This document shows positions 1-8,883 of a stretch of 40,517 nucleotides of DNA, piece after piece. Below the pieces are notes generated by a model, which was not told the DNA's origin, ran no database searches, and saw only the letters and a list, made by a program, of their open reading frames with translations. The DNA is from Pontibacter beigongshangensis (lineage in GTDB: Bacteria > Bacteroidota > Bacteroidia > Cytophagales > Hymenobacteraceae): NCBI RefSeq assembly GCF_014332515.1, contig NZ_VFSD01000033.1:1-40517 (forward strand), given 5' to 3'. Made by a program: the position numbers and the translations under genes. Positions within the stretch are counted from its first letter, which is position 1, and each line of letters starts with the position of its first letter.

Positions 1-161
1 ATTCGATAAGTTTTGTCCCTGTCAACAACACCTATTTTTGCCACTTGCTTACGGAGAACTTATGACAGCCTTCCCAGTATAAAAGAAGGAAACCCGTTGC
101 CCTGCAGGCGACTCGCTACTGACTTGTAACTGAATGTGCTGACTCCTGAGAAAATACAGGC

Positions 162-887
162 ATGATCTTACTACCGACTCCCCTCCTGCTGATGTTCCTG
201 CTTATTTCTGTTGGTGTACAGGAGAAAACACGCCCCACCGTTCAGGAGAATGTGTACCAGCAACGGAGGGACGCGATGGTGCAGCGCCACCTGAAAGACA
301 GAGGCATTAAAGATGAGGCTGTCCTGCAGGCGATGCGCACTGTGGAGAGGCATAAGTTCGTGCCGCCCGAGCAGGCTCCCCTGGCCTACGCCGACCACCC
401 CTTGCCGATCGGCCATGGCCAAACCATCTCGCAGCCTTACATTGTCGCTTACATGACGGAGGTAATCAGGCCAAACGCTACCATGAAGGTGCTGGAAATA
501 GGTACTGGCTCCGGCTACCAGGCAGCAGTACTCGCTGAGGTAGTAAACAAGGTGTACACCGTCGAAATTGTGCCGGAACACGGAGAAGCGGCTGCCGGGC
601 GCTTAAAAGAAATGGGTTACGACAACGTGCAGGTGAAGGTGGCAGACGGCTACCTGGGCTGGGAAGAACATGCTCCTTACGATGCCATTATGGTGACCGC
701 TGGTGCCGAGGCTGTTCCTCCTCCCCTGCTGGAGCAATTGAAAGAAGGCGGCCGCATGGTTATTCCCGTAGGGCCCCGGTCTATGACCCAATCGCTGATG
801 CTGATAGAGAAAAAGAAAGGGAAAGCAGTTTATAAAGACCTGATTCCGGTCATATTTGTGCCTTTTACCAGAAGCTCCAAACCATAA
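162..887 (+). CDS. pcm: Protein-L-isoaspartate O-methyltransferase, exported form
   Basis: This 241-residue protein should methylate L-isoaspartyl residues in damaged proteins using S-adenosylmethionine, starting their repair to aspartate. The SAM-binding motif VLEIGTGSGYQAA lies near residues 109-121, and PLPIGHGQTISQPY, typical of PCMT enzymes, precedes it. The protein is longer than the usual cytoplasmic enzyme (about 210-220 residues) because of a hydrophobic N-terminus (MILLPTPLLLMFLLISVGV) that looks like a signal peptide or membrane anchor, so it probably acts in the periplasm. The ATG is the only start that keeps that leader. No operon partner is seen: the next gene begins about 500 bp downstream. 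Family assignment is secure; export is inferred from the leader. Confidence 0.92.
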   Translation: MILLPTPLLLMFLLISVGVQEKTRPTVQENVYQQRRDAMVQRHLKDRGIKDEAVLQAMRTVERHKFVPPEQAPLAYADHPLPIGHGQTISQPYIVAYMTEVIRPNATMKVLEIGTGSGYQAAVLAEVVNKVYTVEIVPEHGEAAAGRLKEMGYDNVQVKVADGYLGWEEHAPYDAIMVTAGAEAVPPPLLEQLKEGGRMVIPVGPRSMTQSLMLIEKKKGKAVYKDLIPVIFVPFTRSSKP

Positions 888-1412
888 TATTGAAATGCTG
901 ATGGATCCGTATGCCAGTTATGAACCAGCTAAGCTTTGAAAAGTCTGCCTGGTTGTGATGGGAATCTGAAGCTTTAAAAATTGGGGGATGAATGACCAGC
1001 GCAGGCACCAAACACCCATAACTCTTAACTCTTAAAAAGCCTTGTGTCTTATGGCGTTTTCAAAGAGCAATATTGGCTCAGGAGGGGCAATTCCATTAGA
1101 ATAATTGCACGGAAGCGAGTGAATCTGCAAAAGGAACTATTATATAATTTTATCAATACACCACTCCCTGCAGCAATTCCAGCTGAAGAAGTAATAACCG
1201 CCAGCCACACACCACACAAATTGCAAAAGGTAAATTACAGACGAAAATTTTACCATAAATATCGCTATATTCTGTTTAAAAGGTAGTTATAAATTATAAA
1301 AACTATAGCTGGACCCTCACGTAAACAACTCAAACAAATATGATTTTTTTAATTGCCCGACGGCAAGACACAGAAATCAAGAAAGAAAAACAAACTTAAC
1401 AGAATTAAAAAC
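888..1412. other. Intergenic stretch with one dispersed repeat copy
   Basis: No convincing gene is present. The only structured element is a plus-strand copy of the dispersed repeat at 1074-1107. An 80-codon open frame at 1044-1286 runs straight through that repeat and has no protein-like composition. The 150 bases before 1413 are A/T rich and probably hold the promoter of the following gene. Confidence 0.6.
1074..1107 (+). repeat. Dispersed intergenic repeat, copy 1
   Basis: Contains CTCAGGAGGGGC followed by AATTCC and the conserved tail ATTAGAATAATT. Same orientation as the upstream pcm gene. No CAG-rich leader is obvious in this copy. Confidence 0.75.
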
Positions 1413-2216
1413 ATGGCACATACCGTAGTAGGAGTTTTCGATACCTCTAACGAGGCCCAAACCGCCTTGCAGCAATTAGTTGGCAGTGGCATTTCCAGAG
1501 ACTTTATCGACATTGCCCCACAAATGGGAAGCGACCTGGATAAGGATAAAGATAACGACAGTATAGGCAGTTTTTTCCGGAACCTCTTCGGCAGCGACGA
1601 CCGCACCGACCGGTATTCCAGCTATGCTCGCAATGGCGCTATTGTGACGGTTCATGCCCGATCAGCAGAAGAAGCCGAGCGGGCTGCCGACATTATGGAC
1701 GATAACGGCGCCGTGAACCTGGATGAGCGTACTTCCGGCTATGCCGCTGGCGCAGCAGCCACCGGTACAACCACTCCTGACTCAACCAGAACGGATTCCA
1801 CCACTACCGGCACTACTATACCGGTAATTGAAGAAGACATGCATGTTGGCAAACGAACCGTAGAAACAGGCGGCGTGCGGGTGCGCAGCCGTATTCTGGA
1901 ACGGCCTGTAGAAGAACATCTACGCCTCCGCGAAGAGCACGTCCACATTGAGCGCAACCCCGTGAATCGCCCGGCCACAGACAAGGACCTGAATACCTTT
2001 AAGGAAGGGGAAATTAAGATGACCGAACATGCCGAGGTACCGGTCGTGGACAAAGAGGCCCGTGTGGTAGAAGAAATACGCATCGGCAAAGAGGTAGAAG
2101 AACACGAGGAGCAAATTCACGGCACCGTGCGTAAAACAGATGTGGAAGTTGACAAACTAAGTGAAGAAGATCTGAGACGCAACCGCCTGAACAATGACCC
2201 CAGCCGCCATGTTTAG
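1413..2216 (+). CDS. YsnF/AvaK-type stress response protein (DUF2382)
   Basis: A 267-residue soluble protein with two parts. Residues 1-110 (MAHTVVGVFDTSNEAQTALQ at the start) resemble the general stress protein 17M / YflT-like domain found in front of DUF2382. After a Thr-rich linker (about 125-150), residues 160-260 form the DUF2382 region, with repeated Glu/Val/Arg strands such as VGKRTVETGGVRVRS and VVEEIRIGKEVEEHEE. The precise biochemical role of the family is unknown; it is usually linked to general stress. An in-frame TTG at 1353 would add 20 Lys/Arg/Asn-rich residues; I chose the ATG at 1413 because the conserved domain starts there. A strong intrinsic terminator follows, so it is probably monocistronic. 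Confidence 0.88.
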   Translation: MAHTVVGVFDTSNEAQTALQQLVGSGISRDFIDIAPQMGSDLDKDKDNDSIGSFFRNLFGSDDRTDRYSSYARNGAIVTVHARSAEEAERAADIMDDNGAVNLDERTSGYAAGAAATGTTTPDSTRTDSTTTGTTIPVIEEDMHVGKRTVETGGVRVRSRILERPVEEHLRLREEHVHIERNPVNRPATDKDLNTFKEGEIKMTEHAEVPVVDKEARVVEEIRIGKEVEEHEEQIHGTVRKTDVEVDKLSEEDLRRNRLNNDPSRHV

Positions 2217-2265
2217 CAGATTAGCAAACAGTTAGAAAGCTAAGGCAGCTCTGTAACAGTTAAAG

Positions 2266-2313
2266 CAAAAAAGAACCATGGCAGCGTTTTAGCGTTGCAA
2301 TGGTTCTTTTTTT
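2266..2313 (+). terminator. Intrinsic terminator after the DUF2382 gene
   Basis: AGAACCAT pairs with ATGGTTCT, extended inward by an imperfect GCAGCG/CGTTGC stem, and is followed by a run of seven or more T. The complementary A-run on the left makes it potentially bidirectional. Confidence 0.85.
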
Positions 2314-2315
2314 GT

Positions 2316-2345
2316 GAAGAGGCATTCCATTTGAATATTACTACT
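2316..2345 (+). repeat. Degenerate dispersed repeat, copy 2
   Basis: Reads GAAGAGGCATTCCATTTGAA then TATTAC. It matches the GGCATT-CATT-GAATAATT half of the repeat only loosely. The hairpin core is missing, so it may be a decayed copy or chance. Confidence 0.35.
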
Positions 2346-2502
2346 ATTGCTTCATTTGTTGGCTTTTATCCCGGCGTCTGTCCCCCCGCCAGATCCTTCC
2401 TAACAGAAACCAGATCAATAGCCGACTCACCCGAAGTGCACTTTCCGCTGAGAGCGCGCGGAAACTTAAAGCGTAGAAACCAATAGATAGTGCTACAAGA
2501 GG

Positions 2503-3051
2503 CTAGCCGTGGCCCTTGAGCATTTCCGGCTCAGCCGGTAGCTGCTGCCTTACCGGCTCCATAATCCTGATGACCCGTGCCGGGTTGCCTACTGCTATGG
2601 CATTGTCAGGAATATCTTTCACCACAACAGACCCGGCACCAATGCGAACATTGTTCCCGATACGGATATCTCCGATAATACACACATTCGAGCCAATCTC
2701 CACATTGTTCCCGATAACAGGGGAGCCGGAGAAGGAGCCATCCTCGCGGATTATGTTACCGATGGTGGTGGATTGCCGGAGGTAGCAGTTGTCGCCAATA
2801 ACGGTGCAGCCGTTTACCACCAGCGCCTGCGCATGAAACAAGCCTAGCCCCTTGCCTACGGTTGTCCAGTGCGGAAGCTCGATGCACAGAAACCACTCCA
2901 CCAATACTTTGTAAAAGGCGAGGTACGGAAGCCAGAGCATCCGCAGAAAATTATTTTTAGAGGCCGGATGCGCCAGCCGGAACAGTACCATCACTATTCT
3001 TCCTTTCAGATTGCCTTTGTTTGCATCCCAGTCCTGGAACAGATATGACAT
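2503..3051 (-). CDS. Left-handed beta-helix acetyltransferase, serine acetyltransferase-like
   Basis: A 182-residue acyltransferase of the hexapeptide-repeat family. The N-terminal segment (MSYLFQDWDANKGNLKGR) resembles putative serine acetyltransferases of polysaccharide loci. From about residue 90 there are repeated I/V-G-x-x hexads (VIGDN, NVEIGSN, IRIGNN, VRIGAG), ending in the usual VVVKDIPDNAIAVGNPARVI. The fold transfers acetyl from acetyl-CoA; the acceptor here could be serine or a sugar and cannot be decided from sequence. An upstream in-frame start would add 20 residues (MRNASSGLP...), but the conserved N-terminus begins at the chosen ATG. No sugar-pathway or cysteine genes adjoin it. 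Confidence 0.8.
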   Translation of the reverse strand: MSYLFQDWDANKGNLKGRIVMVLFRLAHPASKNNFLRMLWLPYLAFYKVLVEWFLCIELPHWTTVGKGLGLFHAQALVVNGCTVIGDNCYLRQSTTIGNIIREDGSFSGSPVIGNNVEIGSNVCIIGDIRIGNNVRIGAGSVVVKDIPDNAIAVGNPARVIRIMEPVRQQLPAEPEMLKGHG

Positions 3052-3507
3052 AATATACGGGTTAAGTAATTTGTTGAGGCTTACGGGCAATCCGGAACTG
3101 GCGTTACGCAAAGTACACCTCGCTCCCGCTATTTGCAGAATTTGTCACTGCCCAGCACTTCTTCTCTACTGCCCCTCTACGCTGAGCAGCAGCAGCTAAG
3201 GCAGCAAGAACCTCCTTAACTGGAATATCATTATATAGATACCCCTGCTATGTTCTACACGCCAATTATTTGAATCAAAACATGCCTCCCGAGGCGCTGC
3301 TGCTGCTGCTCAACATCAGCAATTACAGAATGTTCCTTACAGGCTGTCTCTTTCCTATAAAAGGCTGGTTAGCGCAGTTCCTTCCATCTGTATACACATA
3401 ACAGGTCCTCAACCGGCGTGACCAAACCAGAGGCTGGTACAATTTCAAAAGCTGGGAAAAACCTTTTGCCGGCGATATTTTATACTAAGACTTGTTTCCT
3501 CGAAAGG
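3052..3507. other. Intergenic stretch with one minus-strand repeat copy
   Basis: No gene is supported here. The stretch separates two minus-strand genes. It contains dispersed repeat copy 3 (3263-3312); otherwise I see nothing structured. Confidence 0.6.
3263..3312 (-). repeat. Dispersed intergenic repeat, copy 3
   Basis: On the minus strand it reads (GCA)4 leader, then GCGCCTCGGGAGGCATGTTT and a TTGATTCAAATAATT tail. The core can pair as GCCT-CGGG-AGGC followed by a T-run. It lies downstream of, and co-oriented with, the giant kelch gene. Confidence 0.8.
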
Positions 3508-6500
3508 TCACCTTCCTTCAATAGCGATGTTTTTTCTCCATACCTGCCCGTCTTTGCCTGAGACCTGCACATGGTAAATACCTGTTGAGAAACCGCTTAA
3601 ATCCATTTCTGTTTTTCCGGATGGATTTATAAGGGCAGTTCCCTGCTTTACCACCCGGCCGTCTACACTGTATACTACGAAGTAGAGCGATTGCCGGGAA
3701 AGGCTAGCTGCCTCAAGTGTAAATTTCCCGGTGCTGGGGTTCGGGTAAAGCAGTAGCGCTGGTGCTGCCGCCACATTATCAGCCAGACTCGTGCACGTGG
3801 ATACTACTATGTCGCTTTGAGCTGTGGAACCACAGCCCTTGCTGTCGCTGTAACTGTAGGTAATGGTAAAGGAGCCTGAACCTGTTGAATCCGGGTAGAA
3901 AAAGCCGTTTGTAACACCGGGGCCACTGAAGGTTCCTCCCCTGGGCATCCCACCTGTAAGTTTAATGCGGGCCTGCCCTTTGCATAACGTGTTAAAAGGC
4001 GTGAGGCTTACGGTTGGGATTGCTCCTATCACCACGCTTTGGGTATATGTATTGCCGACTCCGATGGCATTTGAAGCAGTTAAGGAGATCTGGTAGGTGC
4101 CCGGGGTAGCAAAAGTCACCTCCGGGGTTCTTTCGGTAGAGGCTGCGGGAGAGGCTCCCGGAAAGCTCCATTCCCAGGAAACAGGATCACCAACGGATGA
4201 GTCAAGGAACCGAATGGTCTGTCCTGCACATAGAACGCCTGCTGTTGAGAATACCGGGACAGGCACCATTGGTGTGAAAAAAGCCTCAAGAGGTGCCTGC
4301 ACTATAAACAGGTCTGACTGATAATCAGAAATGGACTTTATCTCTAATTCCTGCCCCACTAATTTCCCGCTATTGTGCCGGGTAGCTACCGCCACATGAT
4401 CGGTATTGTTCTGAAAGGCAATTAATGGATAGGCAATAATAGAAGCAGGCGGATAGGAGTTGGGAATGGTCTCTATCCGTATGCTTGCTCCCATTAGGGT
4501 ATCAGTAACTCCGATAAAATTCTCCTGCTCAACTCTCAGCTGGTTTCCGAATACGTTACCTGCCAGGCGGTTGTATCTGAGGGTAGCTGGCTGGTAGGTT
4601 CCGCCAAGAAAAACAATCTTATCTTTCTTCAGATCCATTCCCGTCAGCACAACGGAGTTAACAGGAGCTATTTGCCTGATCCAACGATGCCCGCCCTGGC
4701 TGCTAATTTTGCAGATGAAAAAATCTCTGTAACTTACTGATATCAGCTTGTCCTGGTTAAAAGTAAAGTCACCGGAGAACCCACCCATAATGTACAGATT
4801 GTCGTTCTCATCAAGTTTCATAAACGTTGGGAACGTCTGCAGTTGTCTTACTCCCTGCTGTATTAGCTCCTTGGAACTAAGCAGTATGTCACCCGCTGCA
4901 CTATACTTGTCCACCACAAGGTTCTCATGCCGGACGCCCCAGATATTACCTTCTGAATCTATTTCTATATCGGCATAGCCAACGTTCTTCTCCCATTCTA
5001 AAGCTCCATCCGCAGTGAGCTTGTAGAGATTCCTGTCGCTGCTGGCGTACACATTAAAATTTTTGTCTACCGTAATGTTCACCTTCTGGTTGGTATACTG
5101 CGCCAGGTAGGAATGGTGCCATTCCAGGAGTCCATTTTTATTATACTTCATAACCACTACGGAATAAGAGTTATAGGATGTATGTGGAGGATCGAAGGTT
5201 ATATATTTGCCATCGGTGGAGTAAGCGCGAATGTCATCGATGTACTCGTTGTGGAAATAAGTAAAATAAATATTGCCCTCTGAATCAATTACCAGATCGC
5301 CACCTTTTGCCATGCCGGACTGGTGCCGGAGTTGAGTAGACCACTGCAGCGTGCCTTTGGCATTATACTTAACTAACATGTGCCGGTTGTTATAGCCGGG
5401 CTCATTCCTTAACGACAGATCTATGCTATCGCCGCGATTGCTGTAAGCACCAGCCTGGTGATCATCCGGAAGATAAGAAATATTTTCTTCCTGATACAGC
5501 ACATAGCGGTTGTCATGGGCATCGTGCACGACACCCAGCACCTCGGCAATCCGATAGTAGCTGGAGTAAACCGTATAATTGACGGCTGTTTCTGCCACAG
5601 GGGCAATCACATTCACTTTTACTACGAGCGAATCCCGGCACCCCTCCACTCCTGTAGCGACCAAATTAATGTCATAGGTGCCGGTTTTGCTGAACGTAAC
5701 TGGTGGCGGGTCTTTTTCAGCGGAACCTGCAACAGAAGCCGCAGGCCCGAAAGACCATCTGTAGCCTCCCCCGGCATGCTCAGATGTATTAATGAATTCT
5801 ATAGCCTCTCCCACTTCAGGATTAAGATTTGTGACGGCAAAGTGTGCCAGTGGCCCGGATACGTCGATCGTCACGGCTTGCCTGAGCGGAACCGTACAGG
5901 AGTTATGGTTTCCGACCACAGAAAAAGTGGATGTTTCGAGGAGCACTCCTGTTGGCAAAAACAGGGTATCGCTGTTACCCAACTGCGGGCCGCCGATAGG
6001 CTGGTTTCCTTTTTTTAACTGATAGAGCACCGCCGGATCAGAATTCAGGACGTAAATCTGGGCAGGGTTCTTCCTACAGACAAAAGGAGTTCTGGTACCT
6101 ACAGGCTGTGCCGGATCTACAGACAATTTAAAGTTGAAAACCTTAGTGAGCGTATCGGAACCGCACTCCGACAAGTAAATTCCTTTAACGATCAACCGGG
6201 TGTCGTCTCTCACCGTGACCTGGCCCGTCGATACAAAGCTGGAGGCGCGGGTTGCTGTCGTGACCAGTTTGCCACCCATCCAGAACTGATAGCTCACGCC
6301 GGGTTCAGCATTCATCACTCTTACTTTGGTGTACCCTCCGTAGCAAATCGTTTCCTGATCTGCCTCCAGGTAAAAATCATTCACCTTGGGAACAGGCCTG
6401 ACCGTAACTTTTTTGGTACGGGAGCCTTCACAAACGGTATAGGTCAGTACATGCTCGCCTGGCCCTGCCATAGCGGGATCAAAATTTCCTGCCGGACTTA

Positions 6501-8202
6501 CGCCTGTCCCGGACCAGGTTCCGCCCAAAGGCGAAAAGTTGGTTAAGGCAAAAGCAGGCGTGCCAGAACATACGGTTTCACTGTATCCTGCAAAAGTGCT
6601 TGTTCCGGAAAGAGTCGTAATTTCAAAGGCATCGGAATACCTGGATAAGCAACCCTGTGCATCTTTTACCCTTAACCGGTAGCGCCCGAAGCCCGAAACC
6701 GTAATTTTCTGGGTCGTCTCGCCTGTGCTCCATTCATACCCGGCCATACCGGCCGGACCTGCCACCTCAACGCTTTCGCCATGGCAAAGGTAAACCATGC
6801 CGTTCACGGATAGTTCGGGTTTTGAACCGGTAGGCAAACCGACTCCTACGATGGCCGTGTTGGTCAGGAAACGACTCACGCAACCCTGTTTACTGGCTCT
6901 GATCTTAACGATGTTGTTTCCGGGTGAAAGCCTGTCTTTGGGTATGGCCAATGTTATCGCCCCTCCTCCGGCCATAGCACTGCCCAGTGGTTTATTGCCG
7001 ATATAAGCTTCATACAGCACATCGCTCTCCGTAGCCGGGAGCATAACCGTGGCATCCTGGCCGTTACAAACACTGCTGCCATCCACCCTTATAGTAAAAG
7101 CAGGCGGCGAACAGGCAGCAACATTATCCTGATGGTATAGAAACCCGGCATTTGAAGCGCCATTGCCGGTCGTCCAGGCTCCTCCGGCTATAAGGATGCT
7201 TCCGTCGTGCAGCATTTGCACGGTAGCATTGTGCGCGCCTATATAGTTAAGCTTATCGGCCGACCATGTTCCTTTTTCAGGATCATAGATTTGTATGGTC
7301 TTCGTGTCGGTAGGTGCAAAGAGGTCGCCTAAACTGTAAAGCAGTACTTTCCCGTCCTCCAGCATCACCATCCTTACCACGCCCACATTGGTAACCGTGT
7401 TTCCTGTTCTGGAGAATGACTGCCAAAAAGGATCGTACAATTCCGCGGTAACCTGATCGCTGTAATTCAATGATTGCGTTCCTACTATCAGGATCTTTCC
7501 GGATTTGAGCTGAATCATGGAGTGGAAAAAATGCTTTCTGGCGCTAAAGGCATAGAGTTGTGTCCATCGCAGGGTCTGCGGGTTAAATATCTCGGCTTGC
7601 ATCGGAGCCAGTTCTCCGCCCATGGCCAGTACCGTTCCGTTGTTAAGGAGCAGCATCGCCATGCCAGCCCCATGCTCCAGTTGCATGTCACCGGTTGGAA
7701 TCCAGACATCGTCGTACGGGTCGTACAGCTCCGATTTTTTACCTCTTACCCCACCTGCCACCAGCACCGTACCGTCATGAAGTGTTGCGGCTGCGTGTTG
7801 CATACGCGGGGTAGCCATAGGGCTTACCTGCTGCCATTTGCCAGAGGCAGCATCGTAGCGCTCGCAGGCAGCCAGACTAGTCTGACTCTGATCTTGCCCA
7901 CCTATTGCCAGCACATTTCCATCGTGGAGCAGGACAGAGGCAAAATAATCCCGTTCCTGGTGCATGCTGCCGGTAAAGGACCAGGATTTGGTGTTGGGGT
8001 TATACAGCTCAGCAGAAGCGAACCTTTTCATGTCCAAAAACCGGTGGTTATTCCCTCCAAACACCAACACCTGCCCATTGGGGAGCAACTGCGTCTCATG
8101 CGTTACCCGCGCCACTTGCAGCGGGCCTATGGGCGAAGTAGATTGTGAGAAGGAGAAAAAGGAGATAAAAAGGAAGACGAGCAGGTGTAGACTTTTACCC
8201 AT
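3508..8202 (-). CDS. Giant secreted kelch/PKD protein with T9SS sorting domain
   Basis: A 1564-residue exported protein. A signal peptide (MGKSLHLLVFLFISFFSFSQ) is followed by kelch-like repeats to about residue 350 (LPNGQVLVFGG, LHDGNVLAIGG, LHDGTVLVAGG). Next come Ig/gliding-motility-like cell-surface segments (about 370-780) rich in CNGQ/CHGES motifs, a PKD domain around 790-860, and a beta-propeller-like region (about 880-1290) with DSEGNIYFTY-type repeats. A second PKD domain lies near 1310-1390 (WEWSFPGASPAAS). From about 1482, LLLYPNPSTGKF starts a type A T9SS C-terminal signal, so the protein is probably exported through the type IX system and attached to the surface or released. No enzyme active site is recognised; an adhesive or carbohydrate-binding role is inference. 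It stands alone. Confidence 0.9.
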   Translation of the reverse strand: MGKSLHLLVFLFISFFSFSQSTSPIGPLQVARVTHETQLLPNGQVLVFGGNNHRFLDMKRFASAELYNPNTKSWSFTGSMHQERDYFASVLLHDGNVLAIGGQDQSQTSLAACERYDAASGKWQQVSPMATPRMQHAAATLHDGTVLVAGGVRGKKSELYDPYDDVWIPTGDMQLEHGAGMAMLLLNNGTVLAMGGELAPMQAEIFNPQTLRWTQLYAFSARKHFFHSMIQLKSGKILIVGTQSLNYSDQVTAELYDPFWQSFSRTGNTVTNVGVVRMVMLEDGKVLLYSLGDLFAPTDTKTIQIYDPEKGTWSADKLNYIGAHNATVQMLHDGSILIAGGAWTTGNGASNAGFLYHQDNVAACSPPAFTIRVDGSSVCNGQDATVMLPATESDVLYEAYIGNKPLGSAMAGGGAITLAIPKDRLSPGNNIVKIRASKQGCVSRFLTNTAIVGVGLPTGSKPELSVNGMVYLCHGESVEVAGPAGMAGYEWSTGETTQKITVSGFGRYRLRVKDAQGCLSRYSDAFEITTLSGTSTFAGYSETVCSGTPAFALTNFSPLGGTWSGTGVSPAGNFDPAMAGPGEHVLTYTVCEGSRTKKVTVRPVPKVNDFYLEADQETICYGGYTKVRVMNAEPGVSYQFWMGGKLVTTATRASSFVSTGQVTVRDDTRLIVKGIYLSECGSDTLTKVFNFKLSVDPAQPVGTRTPFVCRKNPAQIYVLNSDPAVLYQLKKGNQPIGGPQLGNSDTLFLPTGVLLETSTFSVVGNHNSCTVPLRQAVTIDVSGPLAHFAVTNLNPEVGEAIEFINTSEHAGGGYRWSFGPAASVAGSAEKDPPPVTFSKTGTYDINLVATGVEGCRDSLVVKVNVIAPVAETAVNYTVYSSYYRIAEVLGVVHDAHDNRYVLYQEENISYLPDDHQAGAYSNRGDSIDLSLRNEPGYNNRHMLVKYNAKGTLQWSTQLRHQSGMAKGGDLVIDSEGNIYFTYFHNEYIDDIRAYSTDGKYITFDPPHTSYNSYSVVVMKYNKNGLLEWHHSYLAQYTNQKVNITVDKNFNVYASSDRNLYKLTADGALEWEKNVGYADIEIDSEGNIWGVRHENLVVDKYSAAGDILLSSKELIQQGVRQLQTFPTFMKLDENDNLYIMGGFSGDFTFNQDKLISVSYRDFFICKISSQGGHRWIRQIAPVNSVVLTGMDLKKDKIVFLGGTYQPATLRYNRLAGNVFGNQLRVEQENFIGVTDTLMGASIRIETIPNSYPPASIIAYPLIAFQNNTDHVAVATRHNSGKLVGQELEIKSISDYQSDLFIVQAPLEAFFTPMVPVPVFSTAGVLCAGQTIRFLDSSVGDPVSWEWSFPGASPAASTERTPEVTFATPGTYQISLTASNAIGVGNTYTQSVVIGAIPTVSLTPFNTLCKGQARIKLTGGMPRGGTFSGPGVTNGFFYPDSTGSGSFTITYSYSDSKGCGSTAQSDIVVSTCTSLADNVAAAPALLLYPNPSTGKFTLEAASLSRQSLYFVVYSVDGRVVKQGTALINPSGKTEMDLSGFSTGIYHVQVSGKDGQVWRKNIAIEGR

Positions 8203-8360
8203 ACAAAGAGTTTAGACGAATAGCTGCCTTACTGATTGCTGAGGTGATAGGCCATTTCTGAAATTGCAGATAAATCCTGATTTTTAGCAATAAGGGCCCG
8301 CAAAGATATAAATTCTTTTAACTATACAATATTGGAGTTTTCCGGAAATAACTGCTTTCA

Positions 8361-8404
8361 GGCAGCGTCAGCGCCTCTGGAGGGGCAAATTCATTGGAAT
8401 AATT
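8361..8404 (+). repeat. Dispersed intergenic repeat, copy 4 (left arm of inverted pair)
   Basis: Carries CGTCAGC, then the hairpin core GCCTC-TGGA-GGGGC, then AAATTCATTGGAATAATT. The 39 bases at 8366-8404 match the reverse complement of 8597-8635 with a single mismatch. Confidence 0.85.
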
Positions 8405-8635
8405 ACTGACTGTTGTTTACTGCTATTTGGTTAGGCGAAGGGCTTGATGGGCAACAGGGAAATGTGAGAAAAAAATTCCCCGCCTTAATCAAGGAGGGGT
8501 TAAGGGTGGTTGTTTTTCAGGTCGATTTCCGATAGGATATAACGCAGTATGACTAGGAAAGGCTATAGCAATACCGTTTACTATGTGATGCACTCGAATT
8601 ATTCCAATGAATTTGCCCCTCCAGAGGTGCTGACG
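8366..8635. mobile_element. Candidate miniature inverted-repeat element
   Basis: A 270-bp segment bounded by 39-bp inverted arms differing at one base (8366-8404 and 8597-8635). The interior has no gene. This is MITE-like geometry, but no clear target-site duplication is visible, and the arms are themselves copies of the dispersed repeat, so two independent insertions could give the same picture. Confidence 0.4.
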
Positions 8636-8640
8636 CCTCA
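8597..8640 (-). repeat. Dispersed intergenic repeat, copy 5 (right arm of inverted pair)
   Basis: Reverse complement of copy 4 with one mismatch in 39 bases. It abuts the end of the neighbouring minus-strand gene: that gene's TGA stop (8638-8640) directly adjoins the repeat. Confidence 0.85.
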
Positions 8641-8856
8641 ATCATGAATCACATCATGCTTTTTCAGGTCGCGGGCCACCGCCACAATATACATGACCAG
8701 GGCCGCCAGCAGCACCGGGAAACCCAGGAACACGCCTACCCCCACACTCCAGGCCTGGAAGCCTGCCAGCAGAAACAACAGGATGCAGAACAGCCCGATG
8801 CAGCCCACAATAACCGAGGTCCGGATGAGCCTGTTGACACTCTTTCTTCTTTTCAT
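8638..8856 (-). CDS. Small two-helix membrane protein next to nitrate reductase genes
   Basis: A 72-residue protein with a basic N-terminus (MKRRKSVNRLIR), two hydrophobic segments (about 13-33 and 38-60) and a charged tail (DLKKHDVIHD). I do not recognise the family. It starts 27 bp after the tetraheme cytochrome gene on the same strand and is probably the last gene of that operon. A membrane accessory role in the nitrate module is inference from position only. Its stop codon touches dispersed repeat copy 5. Confidence 0.65.
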   Translation of the reverse strand: MKRRKSVNRLIRTSVIVGCIGLFCILLFLLAGFQAWSVGVGVFLGFPVLLAALVMYIVAVARDLKKHDVIHD

Positions 8857-8883
8857 GATCTACCAGCTTTAATAAAGAAAAAA

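Larger units (their letters stand above)
8203..8637. other. Intergenic stretch dominated by an inverted repeat pair
   Basis: The first 150 bases probably contain the promoter of the minus-strand kelch gene. The rest is occupied by repeat copies 4 and 5 facing each other, with about 190 bp of non-coding sequence between them that includes a weak hairpin (8478-8499, CCCCGCCTT/AAGGAGGGG). Confidence 0.7.
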
